From Selaginella moellendorffii (taxonomy: Eukaryota > Streptophyta > Lycopodiopsida > Selaginellales > Selaginellaceae): 64,000 bases of DNA. Made by a program: the position numbers and the translations under genes. Below are positions 42,661-54,204 of this stretch, piece after piece. Under the pieces are notes generated by a model. It searched no databases, was not told the DNA's origin, and saw only the letters and a program-made list of their open reading frames with translations. The stretch covers positions 1,065,422-1,129,421 of the forward strand of contig NW_003314324.1 of the NCBI RefSeq assembly GCF_000143415.4. The letters are read 5' to 3'. How positions within the stretch are numbered: position 1 is the first letter of the stretch; each line of letters starts with the position of its first letter.

Positions 42661-43611
42661 TTACGGCGTTGTGGTGGCCTCAGTCTCTGGCCCAGACTTG
42701 AGATCGAACTTTTCCTGGAGTAGCGTGAGAACTTCTGCCAGAGATCTCACCTTGAAAGTGGGGCGTTGGAGCAAAGACAGATGCGAGACGATGTATTTGT
42801 CGTCTTGATCCAAGAGACAAGTCGCTGTTCCAGCCTTGTTGCCACAAACAATCTACAAGAACTTATGAACTTCAGAAGCAATAGATAGAAATCGAGAGGA
42901 ACTTACATCATCTTTTGGATGGTCTCCAACCATGAGAACTTCGTGCGGGGGAACTCCCCATGCGCTACAGATGTGGAGGAGCGGGGCCGGATTTGGTTTG
43001 TATGGACGGAATTCTCTGCTTAGAGCTGGGCTAAAGTGTGGTTTCTGCGAGGAAGTGAGTAATTAGCTACGATCGAAGAGAGAAAAGGATAGAGCACCTC
43101 GAATCTAGCATGGAAGTAATCGACAGCAGCCTTGACGTTGCGAGTGATCAATCCCCTCCTGCGATTTACTGCTCAAAAACTTAGGGAAGAACTAACAAGC
43201 TTCACGTTACTTACTTGAGCTTCTTCTCGTCGATGAAGTCACACAGCTCCTTCGCTCCTACACACACAAGAACAGAGAACTGAAATTTCCCGAATTGGAG
43301 CTTGTCCAAGCCAAATTCCAAATCCAAATCTGTGAGCGCTTACCAGGCATGAATTGGAGCTTGTCCAATCCCTCCTTCTCGTACTCGGCAATCGTCGCAT
43401 AGGCGCGCTGCTGCTCCTCCGGGCTCCACTGCTCAATCTCGTGCAAAATATCGATCGCCTTGTCCGAGCTCGGCTGATGCCGGCTCCCCAGGACCGCCCT
43501 GTACAGCGCCGGGAAATCGATCACTGGAATCGTGAGAGTGCCGTCCATATCGAAGACGACGCCGCGCAGTGTCCCGCGCAATGCGGGCAGCGCCATAGCC
43601 GAAATTCGCAT
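42661..43611 (-). CDS. HAD-superfamily phosphatase
   Basis: Motif I is 'VVFDMDGTLT', giving the nucleophile Asp and the acid/base Asp. A motif II-like 'RGLITRN' has Thr, the motif III Lys is in 'YKPNPAPLL', and motif IV is 'VLMVGDHPKDD'. This set marks a small-cap HAD hydrolase acting on a phosphate monoester. Start choice: ATG at 43611 gives 'MRISAMALPALRG'; an internal ATG five codons on is possible. Exons join in frame through 'AKELCDFIDEKKLK', 'RGLITRNVKAAVDYFHARFE' and 'IVCGNKAGTATCLLDQDDKY'. It ends after 'ATTTP'. The substrate is unknown; resemblance is to plant HAD proteins similar to pseudouridine or sugar phosphatases. Confidence 0.9.
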
Positions 43612-43989
43612 AAACCCTAAGCTCTGTTTTCTAGGGTTTTTATGGGCCTCTTCTTTTTAGGGTTCTAACGATCCAAGATTTGGTGGTATTCCATTTCGAA
43701 ATGTAGCCGGCCGGCGCGACTCCCGCCAAATCGCCATCCAATCGCCGCAATCCACGTGCCTCCTTTCAATGTGGGCGGGAAAATATCGCAACGAGGAAGC
43801 TTTTCGGCTATAGGGTTTTATACCGTGTGGCGGTTTAGGAGGGAGCGTTACTTGGAGGCGCTCAATCGATTCCTCCGCGAGCTTGCTAGCCTTGCTCATT
43901 TCGGTCCCGCTGCTCGTCCGAGAATTCCCAGGTGAGATTTCTAGTGTCGGCGGCTTCGATCTGTTGCTAAGCCTTGCAAATCCAGGAAA
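43612..43989. promoter_or_regulatory. Divergent upstream region of HAD and RNR1 genes
   Basis: 378 bp lie between the two start codons. A 'ttcccgccaaat'-like phrase near 43722 ('actcccgccaaatc') and 'gggcgggaaaat' near 43771 resemble E2F sites (TTTCCCGC), which are expected upstream of a ribonucleotide reductase gene active in S phase. A leader intron probably ends at 43985 (ccag). Confidence 0.5.
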
Positions 43990-46900
43990 ATGTATGTCAT
44001 CAAGAGGGATGGGAAGCAAGAGGCTGTGCATTTCGACAAGATCACCGCCCGGCTCAAGAAGCTGAGCTATTCCCTCAATCCCGACTACTGTGATCCCGTG
44101 ATTGTGGCACAGAAAGTATGCGCTGGGGTTTACAAGGGTGTTACTACCAGTCAGCTGGACGAATTGGCTGCCGAGACTGCGGCTTCCATGACTACAAGTC
44201 ATCCTGACTATGCAATTGTAAGCTAGAAGCTTGTTCTCGTTTGTTCTGCAAGCCTTTTTCTTTGTCAGTTTACTTATAGTTTTCACAGCTTGCTGCCAGG
44301 ATTGTTGTCTCGAATCTTCACAAGAAAACTAAAAAGTCCTTCTCAGAGACGTAAGTTTTCTTCGAGAATTTCTCTATTGTCTAACCAAAGCTGGGCTATC
44401 AGTGTGAAGGAGATGTACAGCCACGTTGACGAGAGGTCTGGACTGAAAGCTCCTCTCATTGCTAATGATGTCTACGATATCATTATGAAAGTGAGTATTC
44501 CCGTCATTGGTTCTCCTTTTCTGTTCTCATCAGTTTCTCTTTCTCTTTTCGTCCAGAACGCGGCGAAGCTTGATAGCGAAATCATCTATGACAGGGATTT
44601 CGACTATGACTACTTTGGATTCAAGACGCTCGAAAGATCATACCTCTTGAAAGTGAACGGGAGAGTCGTTGAGCGGCCTCAACACATGCTCATGCGAGTA
44701 TCTGTAGGCATACACAAGGAGGACATTGAAGCTGCAATCAAGACGTACCATCTCATGTCTCAGCGTTGGTTTACCCATGCCTCACCAACACTGTTTAATG
44801 CTGGGACTCCTCGGCCTCAGGTTGGTTGCTTCGTGATTCTCCTTTTGTAGTTTACTTCTAACTGTGACTTCTACAGCTTAGTAGCTGCTTCCTTCTCTGC
44901 ATGAAGGAGGATAGCATTGAAGGCATTTATGATACCCTGAAGGAGTGTGCAGTAATCAGCAAGTCAGCCGGGGGTATCGGCCTCTCTGTCCATAATATTC
45001 GCGCCACTAACAGTTATATCCGTGGAACGAACGGCACGTCGAACGGGATTGTTCCTATGCTTCGAGTGTTCAATGATACCGCTCGCTATGTCGATCAAGG
45101 GGGAGGCAAGAGGAAAGGTATCATGTACAGCTTTTCAACATTTATAATCATCATTATTACTTTTGTTTCGTTTTTTACCACATGCAGGAGCTTTTGCGAT
45201 CTATTTGGAACCGTGGCATGCAGATGTGTTTGATTGGCTTGATCTTAAGAAAAACCACGGGAAGGTAGTGTCTTTTTGTCCTGCAATTCATTTTTAGTTT
45301 CTTGCATCAACGCACAGGAGGAGAACCGTGCCCGTGATTTGTTCTATGGCCTCTGGATTCCTGATCTTTTCATGGAACGAGTTAGGAGCAATAGCGATTG
45401 GTCTTTGTTTTGTCCGAACGAGGCTCCTGGATTGGCTGACTGCTGGGGTGAGGAGTTTGAAAGCTTGTACACGAGATATGAAAGGGAGGTCAGTCTCCTT
45501 GCTCTACTTCTTTTATGAGCTTAATTTTTGCGGTGTTTATCAGGGGAGAGCTAAACGTTCCTTATCAGCTCAGAAACTTTGGTTTGCAATTTTGGAATCT
45601 CAGATGGAAACTGGCAATCCGTACATGGTTTTTAAGGTGTGAACTCAAGGAGTGTCTTCTTATTTCTGACGCTTTTTTCCGTTTCAGGATACTTGCAACA
45701 GGAAGAGCAATCAACAAAATCTGGGGACTATCAAGTGCTCAAATCTCTGCACTGAGATTGTGGAATATACCAGTCCCTCTGAGACAGCCGTGTGTAACCT
45801 TGCATCCATTGCGTTACCTCGGTTTGTTCGTGAACAAGGAATAAACTCGGAAACGAAACTGGTCGGTAGCAAGGGATGCAAAAATAGAGTTTTTGATTTC
45901 CACAAACTGGCTGAGGTAACACAGCTTTCATGATTCTCTAACATCAACTTGGAGATTGTTTCCAGGTGACAACAGTAGTGACTGAAAACTTAAACAAGAT
46001 TATTGACATCAACTACTACCCAGTTGACACAGCAAAGCGTTCAAATCTTCGACATCGTCCAATTGGGATTGGTGTCCAAGGATTAGCTGACGCATTTATT
46101 CTCCTTGGGCTCCCATTCGACTCCGAAGAGGTACAACGTTTTTTTCTTGTGGCCGTCTTACGTTTTCTCTTTTACAGGCTCGTGATCTGAACAAAGACAT
46201 TTTTGAGACGATCTATTATCATGCCATGAAAACGTCAAGCATTCTGGCAGAATTATATGGAGTTTATGAAACATATCCTGGAAGTCCAGTCAGTAAGGTT
46301 CGGGTAGTGAGTATTATCTTTTTCTGTATCAATGCTTTGTCTTTCCAGGGAGTCTTTCAACCAGATATGTGGAACGTTATACCGTCTGGTCGTTGGGATT
46401 GGGCAGCCTTGAAGGAAATGGTCGCCCGCCATGGAGTACGCAATTCCTTACTTGTTGCTCCAATGCCGACAGCATCAACAAGCCAAATTCTTGGAAACAA
46501 CGAGTGTTTTGAGCCTTATACATCCAATATTTACACTCGACGCGTTCTAAGGTATGCCTTCTTTCTGTATCAGCTGTGATACTTATGTTGCCTGCCACAG
46601 TGGTGAATTTGTTGTGGTTAACAAGCATTTGCTGAACGATTTGACCGATTTGGGAATATGGACACCGGATCTGAAGAACAAAGTAATGGCTTATAATGGC
46701 TCCATTCAGAGCATCGAAGGGATACCGGACGATCTTAAACAAATATACCGGTTTGTTTGTGGACAAGTTTTTATTCTTTCTGAACCAAGTCAATCAGGAC
46801 TGTATGGGAGATCAAGCAACGGACGATCGTTGATATGGCTGTGGAACGCGGAGCATACATTGACCAAAGCCAAAGCCTGAACATTCATATGGAGCAGCCC

Positions 46901-47227
46901 ACAACGACCAAATTGACTTCACTACACTTCCACGCATGGTCAGGGGTAAGGACACTCAGCATATTAGCGTTTTCTATGCCTGTCTTCAACGAAATTAATT
47001 TCAGGGCCTAAAGACTGGTATGTACTATCTACGATCGCAAGCTGCTGCGGACGCTATCAAGTTCACTGTCGATACGGCCTCGTTAAAGGTAGGATTCTAT
47101 TTTCTACGGTTTTATCTAACCTTATCTTCTGTACCAGAGTCCTACAAAGACAACCGACGAAGAGCTATTAGCGCAGATGGTTTGCTCACTCGAGAATCGT
47201 GAGAACTGCTTAGCGTGTGGTAGCTAG
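43990..47227 (+). CDS. RNR1: Ribonucleotide reductase large subunit
   Basis: R1 reduces ribonucleoside diphosphates to deoxyribonucleotides with the R2 subunit. The N-terminal ATP cone starts '[20 protein letters not shown]'. The catalytic core has '[16 protein letters not shown]' (first redox Cys), '[20 protein letters not shown]' (thiyl-radical Cys in NLCTE and the second redox Cys in AVCNL), '[20 protein letters not shown]' and '[20 protein letters not shown]'. The C-terminus ends '[11 protein letters not shown]', with the swinging Cys pair CxxC. About fifteen exons with short introns all join in frame. The gene is complete and lies head-to-head with the HAD gene; a truncated copy of its 3' half lies at 54882-56483. 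Confidence 0.96.
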
Positions 47228-47707
47228 GTACATGTTTAGAATGTGTTTTACGCTACGTAGGCCAGCAGAGCTCTAACTTAGTGCTCAGTAATCTACACTC
47301 GAAGGCCTGTATATGATATTTGAGGTAAGAAATCCTGTTCCGAATTTTTGGGATCCCTTTTGGGTGTGAGCGTTGACGCCAGTTACAGGTGACTAGAAAG
47401 AAGAGACTGATGCGTTTATCCTTATAAAACTGTCCTCTTTGGGGTTTTAATCGCTTTATTTCACGCAGCGTAGCTCAGCGGTCATCGTCTTTGTGGGTGT
47501 GAACAGTAATAACCTTGATCGGCCTCTCTGTGAGTATACTTATGTCTTTCAATTTTCGTTTCTCATCTAGTTTCTTAAGCAGCGACGAAGATGCGATTAC
47601 TGGATCTCTCGGCCGTGAGGTACGCCCAGCGACTGATAGTAGGACATAGATCTGTCTGGTTAATTTCTCCGTGGAGAGTTTAGATCTCTCTCACACTCAT
47701 CAGAAAG
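47228..47707. other. RNR1-transporter spacer, also present in the duplicated block
   Basis: This holds the RNR1 3' UTR and the transporter leader. At 47467-47477 'gcgtagctcagcggt' resembles a tRNA A box, but there is no tRNA body. The whole spacer recurs at about 56484-56953 with few differences. Confidence 0.7.
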
Positions 47708-49566
47708 ATGGAAGGCTTGAGCAGAAGCGAGCCTGCAGATTCAAGGGGGTTTACACAGGATACAGGCCTCCTGATGAACGATGGCTCGAAGCAGACAAGC
47801 ACGTATCAGCTGTTGTCGACTAGCACAGAATCAGGGAAGCATTTTTATCGATACGTTGTTTGGTGCGCCCTTTTGGCATCTCTGAATTCTGTGCTACTTG
47901 GATATGGTATGTGTTTTGTTTCTTTACTTAGCATTGAGTTTTAACTTTGTGTCTTCCAGACATTGGTATCATGAGCGGAGCAGTCTTGTTCATAAAGGAG
48001 GATCTGAAAATTCATGAGCTACAGGAAGAGGTTCTGGTAGGCTCGCTAAACTTGATATCTTTAGTCGGCGGAGTTTTAGCAGGCAGGCTTTCGGACTCCA
48101 TTGGCCGAAAGAAAACAATGGCAATAGCTTCCGTCATATTCTTTCTCGGAGCAGGGGTGATGGGGCTGGCTCCAAATTTTGGTATCTTGCTGGGTGGCCG
48201 TATAGTGGCAGGGATAGGAGTAGGATTCGGGCTTATGATAGCACCAGTCTACACTGCAGAGTTGGCACCAGCAGCAAGCAGGGGTGCTTTGGTTTCGTTT
48301 CCAGAGATATTTATCAACGTGGGAATACTGCTGGGATACATTGTCAGCTACTTACTGTCGGGATTGTCTGCGGGACTCAGCTGGAGGCTGATGCTCGGGG
48401 CAGGATGCATCCCAGCGATCGTTCTGGCCGTTGGTGTTCTTTTCATGCCAGAATCGCCGAGGTGGCTCGTCATGCAAAGCAGAATACCCGAGGCGGAAGT
48501 GGTCCTTCTTAAGACCTCGAGAAGCAAGCAGGAAGCGGATGAAAGGCTGGCGGATATAATGGCAGCCGCGAAGCTCAACCAGCAAGCCGGCAAGAGCCAA
48601 GGGGAAGGAGTCTGGAACGAGCTTCTGTGGCCGGTTCCATCCGTGAGAAGGATGGTCATCGTGGCCTTGGGTATCCAGTTCTTCCAGCAAGCCTCAGGGA
48701 TCGACGCTCTCGTGTACTACAGCCCAGCGGTCTTTAACCAGGCCGGGATCACAAGCAAAGCAGGAGTTCTAGGAACCACAGTGGCGGTAGGATTCACCAA
48801 GACGGCTTTCATTCTCGTGGCAACGTCTTTGCTGGATAAAGTCGGCCGGAGGCCACTGCTTCTCGCGAGCAGCGTCGGGATGGCAGCGTCACTGGCGACA
48901 GTGGCTCTCGGCTTTGTCTTCTACGACAGTGCCATGGATCCAAGCAAGCATCGCCACCTTCCAGTCCAGTCTACAGCTAAATCCCCCGGAGGAAGCTCGG
49001 ACGTAGCTCTAGCTCTGATCATCACCGCCATATGCGTCTTCATGGCTTCCTTCTCGGTGGGATTCGGGCCGATCAACATGGTTCTAAACTCCGAGGTGTT
49101 TCCTCTCAGGCTCCGAGCTCAAGCCGTGAGCCTGGGACTGCTCGTCAACCGGCTGGTTAGCGGCACCATCGGGCTCACGTTCTTGAGCATCTCCGAGGCA
49201 CTGTCACTGGCCGGGACGTTCTTTCTCTTCGCGGGCATCGCGGCAGCGTCGGTGGTGTTCATCTACTTTCTGGTTCCCGAGACCAAGGGGAAGAGTTTGG
49301 AGGAGATCGCTGGGATGTTTGAGCGGGAGGGGATGCTCGCTGGATCGCCAGAGCTTGTGGAGCTTTCTTCATCCACGGCGGTGGCGGGAGGCCAATCTTT
49401 CAAGTACGAGGACGTGGGGAGTGCTCCTCACGAGCACTTGGAAGTGGAGGGGAGCCATGAAGAAGGTGGTGGGCGGCTTGGGCAGCAGGGAATGTATGAT
49501 GAAGAATCTCACAAGAAGCTGCTAGCTAAAGTCAAGTTGATTGCTGCGAAACAGGGCAATGTTTGA
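47708..49566 (+). CDS. MFS polyol/monosaccharide transporter
   Basis: Two exons, 47708-47906 and 47960-49566, join inside the codon for Asp in 'GYDIGIMSGA'. About 600 residues have twelve predicted membrane helices and the sugar-porter signatures 'GRLSDSIGRKKTM' (loop 2-3), 'PESPRWLVMQ' (after helix 6), 'GIQFFQQASGIDALVYYSP' (helix 7, QQxSGI), 'DKVGRRPLLLAS' (loop 8-9) and 'VPETKGKSLEEIAGMF' (after helix 12). The DIGIMSGA/FIKEDLKI start is that of the plant polyol transporter (PLT) group, proton symporters in the plasma membrane. Substrate range cannot be read from sequence. Fragments of this gene occur at 52781-53132 and 56954-57740. Confidence 0.94.
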
Positions 49567-50076
49567 ACCAAGTGTTTCGGATGATTCAGAATTTGGGTAT
49601 TTTTATTTTAACAAAATTGTTAAATAAAATTCAAATCCAAAAGTTTTGTGTTGGCCAGGATTCCAAAGACGTTTTCTTAAAAGAGAGTTAACAACAAATC
49701 AAAAGGTGATTGTGTGCAATTGAAAAGGTGTAAATAAAAGTATTGTCGGGATTTATTATCACAAGTCATATACGACTGACATGCGGTTAGGGTTTGTCTT
49801 TCCCACCCAACATTGACACGGCAGCAAGTATTATGGAACTAGAGGGCATTGCTCATCCCCCAATTCCTAGATGGAAACATATAGCAAGTGCTTGAATGGC
49901 AATTTCCCTTCTCTCCCAAAAGTTCCATGGAAACAAATGCTTGAATGATAACTTCCATTTTCTTCCAAATCTCCAACTATAAACACAAGTATCTATTTAT
50001 TTATATTTACGTAATCCTCAGTTTTATTAAAGTTGCATACAAGCTGATATAGACATACACACTAGTGCATTTCATT
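49567..50076. other. Convergent intergenic region
   Basis: AT-rich space between the transporter stop and the CYP74 stop. Only noncoding sequence was seen. Confidence 0.65.
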
Positions 50077-51534
50077 TCATGCTCGCTTCTTGAGCTCGGT
50101 GAAAGGATAGACCGAAGAGGTACCGCTGATGGACGCATCCCCAAGCTTGAACGAATCGTAGTGCAGGAAGAAATCCGCAAACAAGATCCGCGTAACCAAC
50201 ACCACAAAGTTCTTCCCGGGGCACTGCTTGTTGTCCACGCTCGGCGAGCTCGTCTCGGGGCCATTCGACCAGAAAACATGCTCCAGCAGGCGCTGCCCCT
50301 CCTCCCCCATGAACCTCCGAGGCTTGAACTTCTCGGGCTCCTCAAACACCACCGGGTCGCGCGTCACCAGCGGCTGGTACCCGTACAGCATCTCCCCGGC
50401 CTTGATCTTGAACGCCTCGACGTGCGTCTCAAGGACAAAGTCCACCTTGGCCTTGCCGTACTGCGACTGTACCGGGGGCTCGATGCGCAGCACCTCGTAC
50501 ACCGTGGACTGCAGCAGCGGCATGGCGCCCAGTGCCGCGGCGTCCACGCCGCCGCGGCCCACGGCACGCCGCACCTCCTCCCGCAGCTCCGCCTGCAGGT
50601 CAAACTCGTCAAAGTCGCTCACATTCTTGAACAGCGCGGGCCACAGAATGGTCAGCCCCCCGAAGGTGTTGAAACAGATGAAGAAGACAAGGTTGTGCAG
50701 GGCCTCGTCGGGGTCGATACCGTGCGGCACCGCGAGCGACACCGCGCGCTCCCCGTTGGCCTTAAAGAAGCGCACGATCTTCTGGTACTCGGGCGCCACG
50801 ATGATGAAGGGTATGGGCGCGGTGTGGAGCAGCGGCTCCTGGATCACGGCGGGCAGGCCCGCGTTGAGCACCGGCGCGATCTGCGGCGCGAGCCACAGCT
50901 TGATCCCGGTCTCGGTGAGCGCATTCCCGTCGGTTGCATCCTTGTCCAGCACCGTCTTGGTCAGGAATCGGAGCGCGATCTTCCCCAGCACAGGGTTGAG
51001 CTCCGGTGGATCATCCGGGAGCAGCCCCGAGACAATTCCGCCCAGCAGCCCCCCGGACTTCTTCGGCTTGTTGAGCTCGGCGTCCCACTCGGCGTACCCG
51101 GCAGCCGCTGCCGCACGGAGCTCCGGGATCCAACGGTCGTGGTTGCTGCTGAGGATGTCCATGCAGTACGACTTGAGCTGCGCATGCTTGGGCTCCTCCT
51201 GTCCGAGATAGGACAGCACGCGGTAGCCGCCCGTGAATCCGGTGCTCGGGACGTAGGTGCCGGTGAACACATTCTTCTTACTCACCTTAGTGAGATCGAA
51301 CAGGACAGGGAAGCTCTTCTGATCCAGCAGCGCAATGACTTTGGAATCGGGGAAGAAAGGTGGCCCAGGGGGCATGTTGACGCGGAAGACAGTGCTCCCG
51401 TACTCGTCCCTCCGCTTCTCGAAGAAATTCTTGCCGTAGAAACGGTCCAGCCGATCCAGCACGGAGCCGAGTATGGGCGCGCCATATTCACCAGGCACGT
51501 CGCGCTTCACCTCCAGGTTCCTGTCGTTGCTCAT
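50077..51534 (-). CDS. CYP74: CYP74-family cytochrome P450 (oxylipin enzyme)
   Basis: CYP74 enzymes rearrange fatty-acid hydroperoxides without O2 or NADPH, as allene oxide synthase, hydroperoxide lyase, divinyl ether or epoxyalcohol synthase. The frame is intronless; the first ATG is at 51534 ('MSNDRNLEVKRDVPGEYG'), 485 residues. Signatures: 'PPGPPFF', 'GTYVPSTGFTGGYRVLSYL', the I-helix 'FICFNTFGGLTILWP' (CYP74 form lacking the O2-binding Thr), 'EVLRIEPPVQSQYGKAK' (ExxR) and the heme region 'SVDNKQCPGKNFVVLV' with the ligand Cys and the insertion typical of CYP74. There is no plastid-transit-like leader. Which of the four activities it has cannot be decided by eye. GC content is higher than the flanks. 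Confidence 0.95.
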   Translation of the reverse strand: MSNDRNLEVKRDVPGEYGAPILGSVLDRLDRFYGKNFFEKRRDEYGSTVFRVNMPPGPPFFPDSKVIALLDQKSFPVLFDLTKVSKKNVFTGTYVPSTGFTGGYRVLSYLGQEEPKHAQLKSYCMDILSSNHDRWIPELRAAAAAGYAEWDAELNKPKKSGGLLGGIVSGLLPDDPPELNPVLGKIALRFLTKTVLDKDATDGNALTETGIKLWLAPQIAPVLNAGLPAVIQEPLLHTAPIPFIIVAPEYQKIVRFFKANGERAVSLAVPHGIDPDEALHNLVFFICFNTFGGLTILWPALFKNVSDFDEFDLQAELREEVRRAVGRGGVDAAALGAMPLLQSTVYEVLRIEPPVQSQYGKAKVDFVLETHVEAFKIKAGEMLYGYQPLVTRDPVVFEEPEKFKPRRFMGEEGQRLLEHVFWSNGPETSSPSVDNKQCPGKNFVVLVTRILFADFFLHYDSFKLGDASISGTSSVYPFTELKKRA

Positions 51535-52780
51535 CACTGCAAAGCAAAGAAGTGAAGTGTGAGCTGCTAAGAACACACTACTTGAGTACAAGGTGTGCTT
51601 GTGTTGGGCACAAGCTCGGGGCTTTTAAGCAAGGTGGTCTCTATAGTGTTTCCCGCAGCATGAAGAACGTGGGTGCAAGCGACAGATATCATCCACAGGG
51701 ACCAAGCTTACAGAATCAGAACGCTGTAATGTAAGACAGCTGCTTCTTCAGCTGTTTGGTGGGATGTCAACTAGATACGGACACTTCATCCGGTCTCATC
51801 GATAGGCCTTGGATTCCTTCTCGCCAGATTACTTTCAATACCCAGTTCGCGTCAAGGACCTGAAACTTATCTTCAGCATGGTGCTTTGTTGTTCTTCTGC
51901 CTCCTCAAGCATGAAGAGCCTGGGTCCAAACGAGAGAGGTCATCCACAGGGACCAAGCTTAAAAGCCAAAATGAAAACAGATAACAAGCAATACAATATA
52001 CAGGATAGGCCCCTCTTGTATATTTTGGCAGGATGTCACGGTCAGTTTGGTTATTCCTCCAGAAAAAAACGTGCAGAGAATAAGGGTTAAAATATTATAA
52101 AGAAATCATTTCAATAGTTTGGACTTTTTTTAGGTTTTTATGCAGCATAAAAAAGTAAGTATGCAATATAAAAAACTAATTGCTACACGTTGCATGTAGC
52201 AATGCTTGGTTTGCTTAATAGTAGTGTTATTATTACTTATTAATCCAATTGATCAAATAATGTTTATAATTATAAGCATGTTTGTAATTTATAAACACAA
52301 GATTAATCTTATTTCATATCAATAATTAGATGATAGAATAAAAAATAATATACTAGAAAAGGTTTAAGAAAGTTTATAAATTATAAATACAAGATTAATC
52401 TAAATGAATAACAACCATTAGATAATAGAATATTCTAGAATATCTAAGTATATTCTAAATATATTCACTACCATCCTTGTTTCTAAATGATTAAAATCCT
52501 AGAATATCCAAGCATATTTTAAGTATATCCATTACTATCCCAAATACCACAACATAATTACCCTTCCATAATCACTCCTTTATGCAATAAAGTAATCTAA
52601 TTTATGAGGAACAAAAGAAATTCCGAAAACGATTTGTCCAACCTAAAAAGTAGTAATTGGTTTGATTAATAAATATGAATAATACTACTATTAAGCAAAC
52701 CAAACGTAATTATTAGTGTTTATATATATATATAGCCCCATCCAAATCCTAACTAGTAGAATATTTATTTTAATCTATAA
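51535..52780. other. CYP74 upstream region and AT-rich spacer
   Basis: A direct repeat sits at about 51657-51713 and 51908-51963. From 52100 to 52780 the DNA is AT-rich with several internal repeats such as 'agaatat(t/c)c(t/a)aa' and 'aagattaatct' and a TA run at 52720-52732. No gene is apparent. Confidence 0.6.
51657..51963. repeat. Two direct copies of a ~55-bp sequence upstream of CYP74
   Basis: Both copies contain 'agcatgaag', then 'ggt', and end with 'catccacagggaccaagctta'; they differ at a few bases and are 251 bp apart. Confidence 0.88.
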
Positions 52781-53132
52781 ACTCCGAGCCGTGAGCCTGG
52801 GACTGCTGGTTAGCGGCAGCATCGGGCTCACATTCTCGAGCATCTCCGAGGCACTGTCACTGGCCGGAATGTTCTTTCTCTTCGCGGGCATCACGGTGTT
52901 CATCTACTTTCTGGTCAAAGGAAAAAGTTTGGAAGAGATCTCTGGGGATCGCCAGAGTTTGTGGAGCTTTCTTCATCCACGGCGGTGACGGCTCTCAAGT
53001 ATGAGGACGTGGGAAGTGCTCACCAGCACTTGGAAGTGGATGGGAGCCATGAAGAAAGCGGGGGCATGTTGGGCAGCAACGAATGTATGATGAAGAATCT
53101 GACAAGAAGTTGCTAGCTTGCAAAACAGGGTG
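52781..53132 (+). pseudogene. 3' fragment of the polyol transporter gene
   Basis: The region corresponds to about 49108-49548 of the transporter at 47708-49566, from 'ctccgagc' and 'gtgagcctgggactgct' to near the stop. It carries several deletions (the 'LVNR' codons, the 'AAAS' codons, 'VPET', and about 40 bp at 'AGMFEREGML') that break the frame. No upstream part is attached; the preceding DNA is AT-rich spacer. It is a dead fragment in the same orientation as its source. Confidence 0.9.
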
Positions 53133-53185
53133 ATTTTAATTCCTATGCCCAGTTAAGTTTACATTAAAACTCGTGCTACACATAA

Positions 53186-54078
53186 ATGAAATATTTTCTT
53201 GGATCCAAAGTTTTGACAATTCCCAACTGGAACACGCATCTCGAAAAGTCAAGCGGGATGACTTTGAGAAACATCGATCCTGATCGTGCCAATGCGACTG
53301 GCCTCGGTTTCTGCAAGGGGATGGAGCTAGATCCACAAACTTTCAACCGAAGCATTGTAAAGCTCAGGGGGAGAGATTTTGATCCATGGACGAATTTCAG
53401 GGTCAAGACAGCTCCAGAAGCAGCAGGATTCGACATGTCCCAGCGAGTCGTCTTTGCGAGTAGGCCACGCAGAAACCTTTGCCTTCTTGGAGTTGACAAC
53501 TCCTCAAGCAGCAATTCCATTACCTCGTCAGTCGACTTGATGACCACCACGACACGTGTCGACGTTCTGGGATCTTTCATGTCTCACGTCAAGAATTCTT
53601 ACATTCAAGTGCAGAACTCGGCCCTGGATCTCAATCATCCAGCGTCGGATTTCTGGGTGGCAGCAGTAGCTCTTCCCAGTGCCTTCATAGCCGTCGTGGC
53701 AGCACTTTCATCAATCTCCAGCTCAGGCTCTTCACGAACTTGACGAATTTCCGGCGATGGAAGACATTGATGCTTTGTGTGAGCATCTCGGTTGCATCTT
53801 ACTCTGCTGTGATTGCCGTCACCCCTGCCGAGCTTCAGAGGGAGAGGAAATTTGCGACCTGGGGGCTGCTGGTAGACCAAGTTCCAATCACAAAGCGAGG
53901 GGTTGAAGTTCTCGTTGTTGTCAAGGGCGAGTCGGTCTATAAATCCAGCAGCCTCATACTTGCATGGTGCTCCACTGCAATCTTTGTTCCAGTGGTCGCG
54001 TGCATCACATTCTTTAGATGCAAGCAAGTTTTTTACAGGAGGCTCCGGAAGAACGAATCCTTGATCTTGAAGCAATAG
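53186..54078 (+). CDS. Unrecognised membrane-type protein, probable frameshift
   Basis: Two abutting frames, 53186-53743 and from about 53740 to 54078, look like parts of one gene, with the switch near 53735-53745. The first part contains a soluble region ('TGLGFCKGMELDPQTFNRSI', 'LRGRDFDPWTNFRVK') and a helix 'FWVAAVALPSAFIAVVAAL'. The second has hydrophobic stretches 'LMLCVSISVASYSAVIAV' and 'SLILAWCSTAIFVPVVACIT'. I recognise no family. Codons look plausible, but neither a start context nor a splice-based join is certain. It may be a lineage-specific gene or a relic. Confidence 0.35.
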
Positions 54079-54204
54079 AAATGAACGCAGTGGAGCAGCG
54101 GCGGCCGGAGAGGGAGCATAGAGAGTTGACTTATTTAAAATAAAACATTTTAACAATTTTTATAAGAAAGCTACTAAAAATCCTCGTTCGCAACCTTGGA
54201 TTAT

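Noticed and set aside
47460-47490. tRNA A-box-like 'gcgtagctcagcggt' (also at about 56753)
   Set aside because: No anticodon arm, B box or 3' half follows; its second occurrence is due to the segmental duplication.
50065-51555. Long plus-strand open frames opposite the CYP74 gene (to 496 residues)
   Set aside because: They are mirror frames of a GC-rich coding region. The minus strand has all the CYP74 motifs, the plus-strand translation none.
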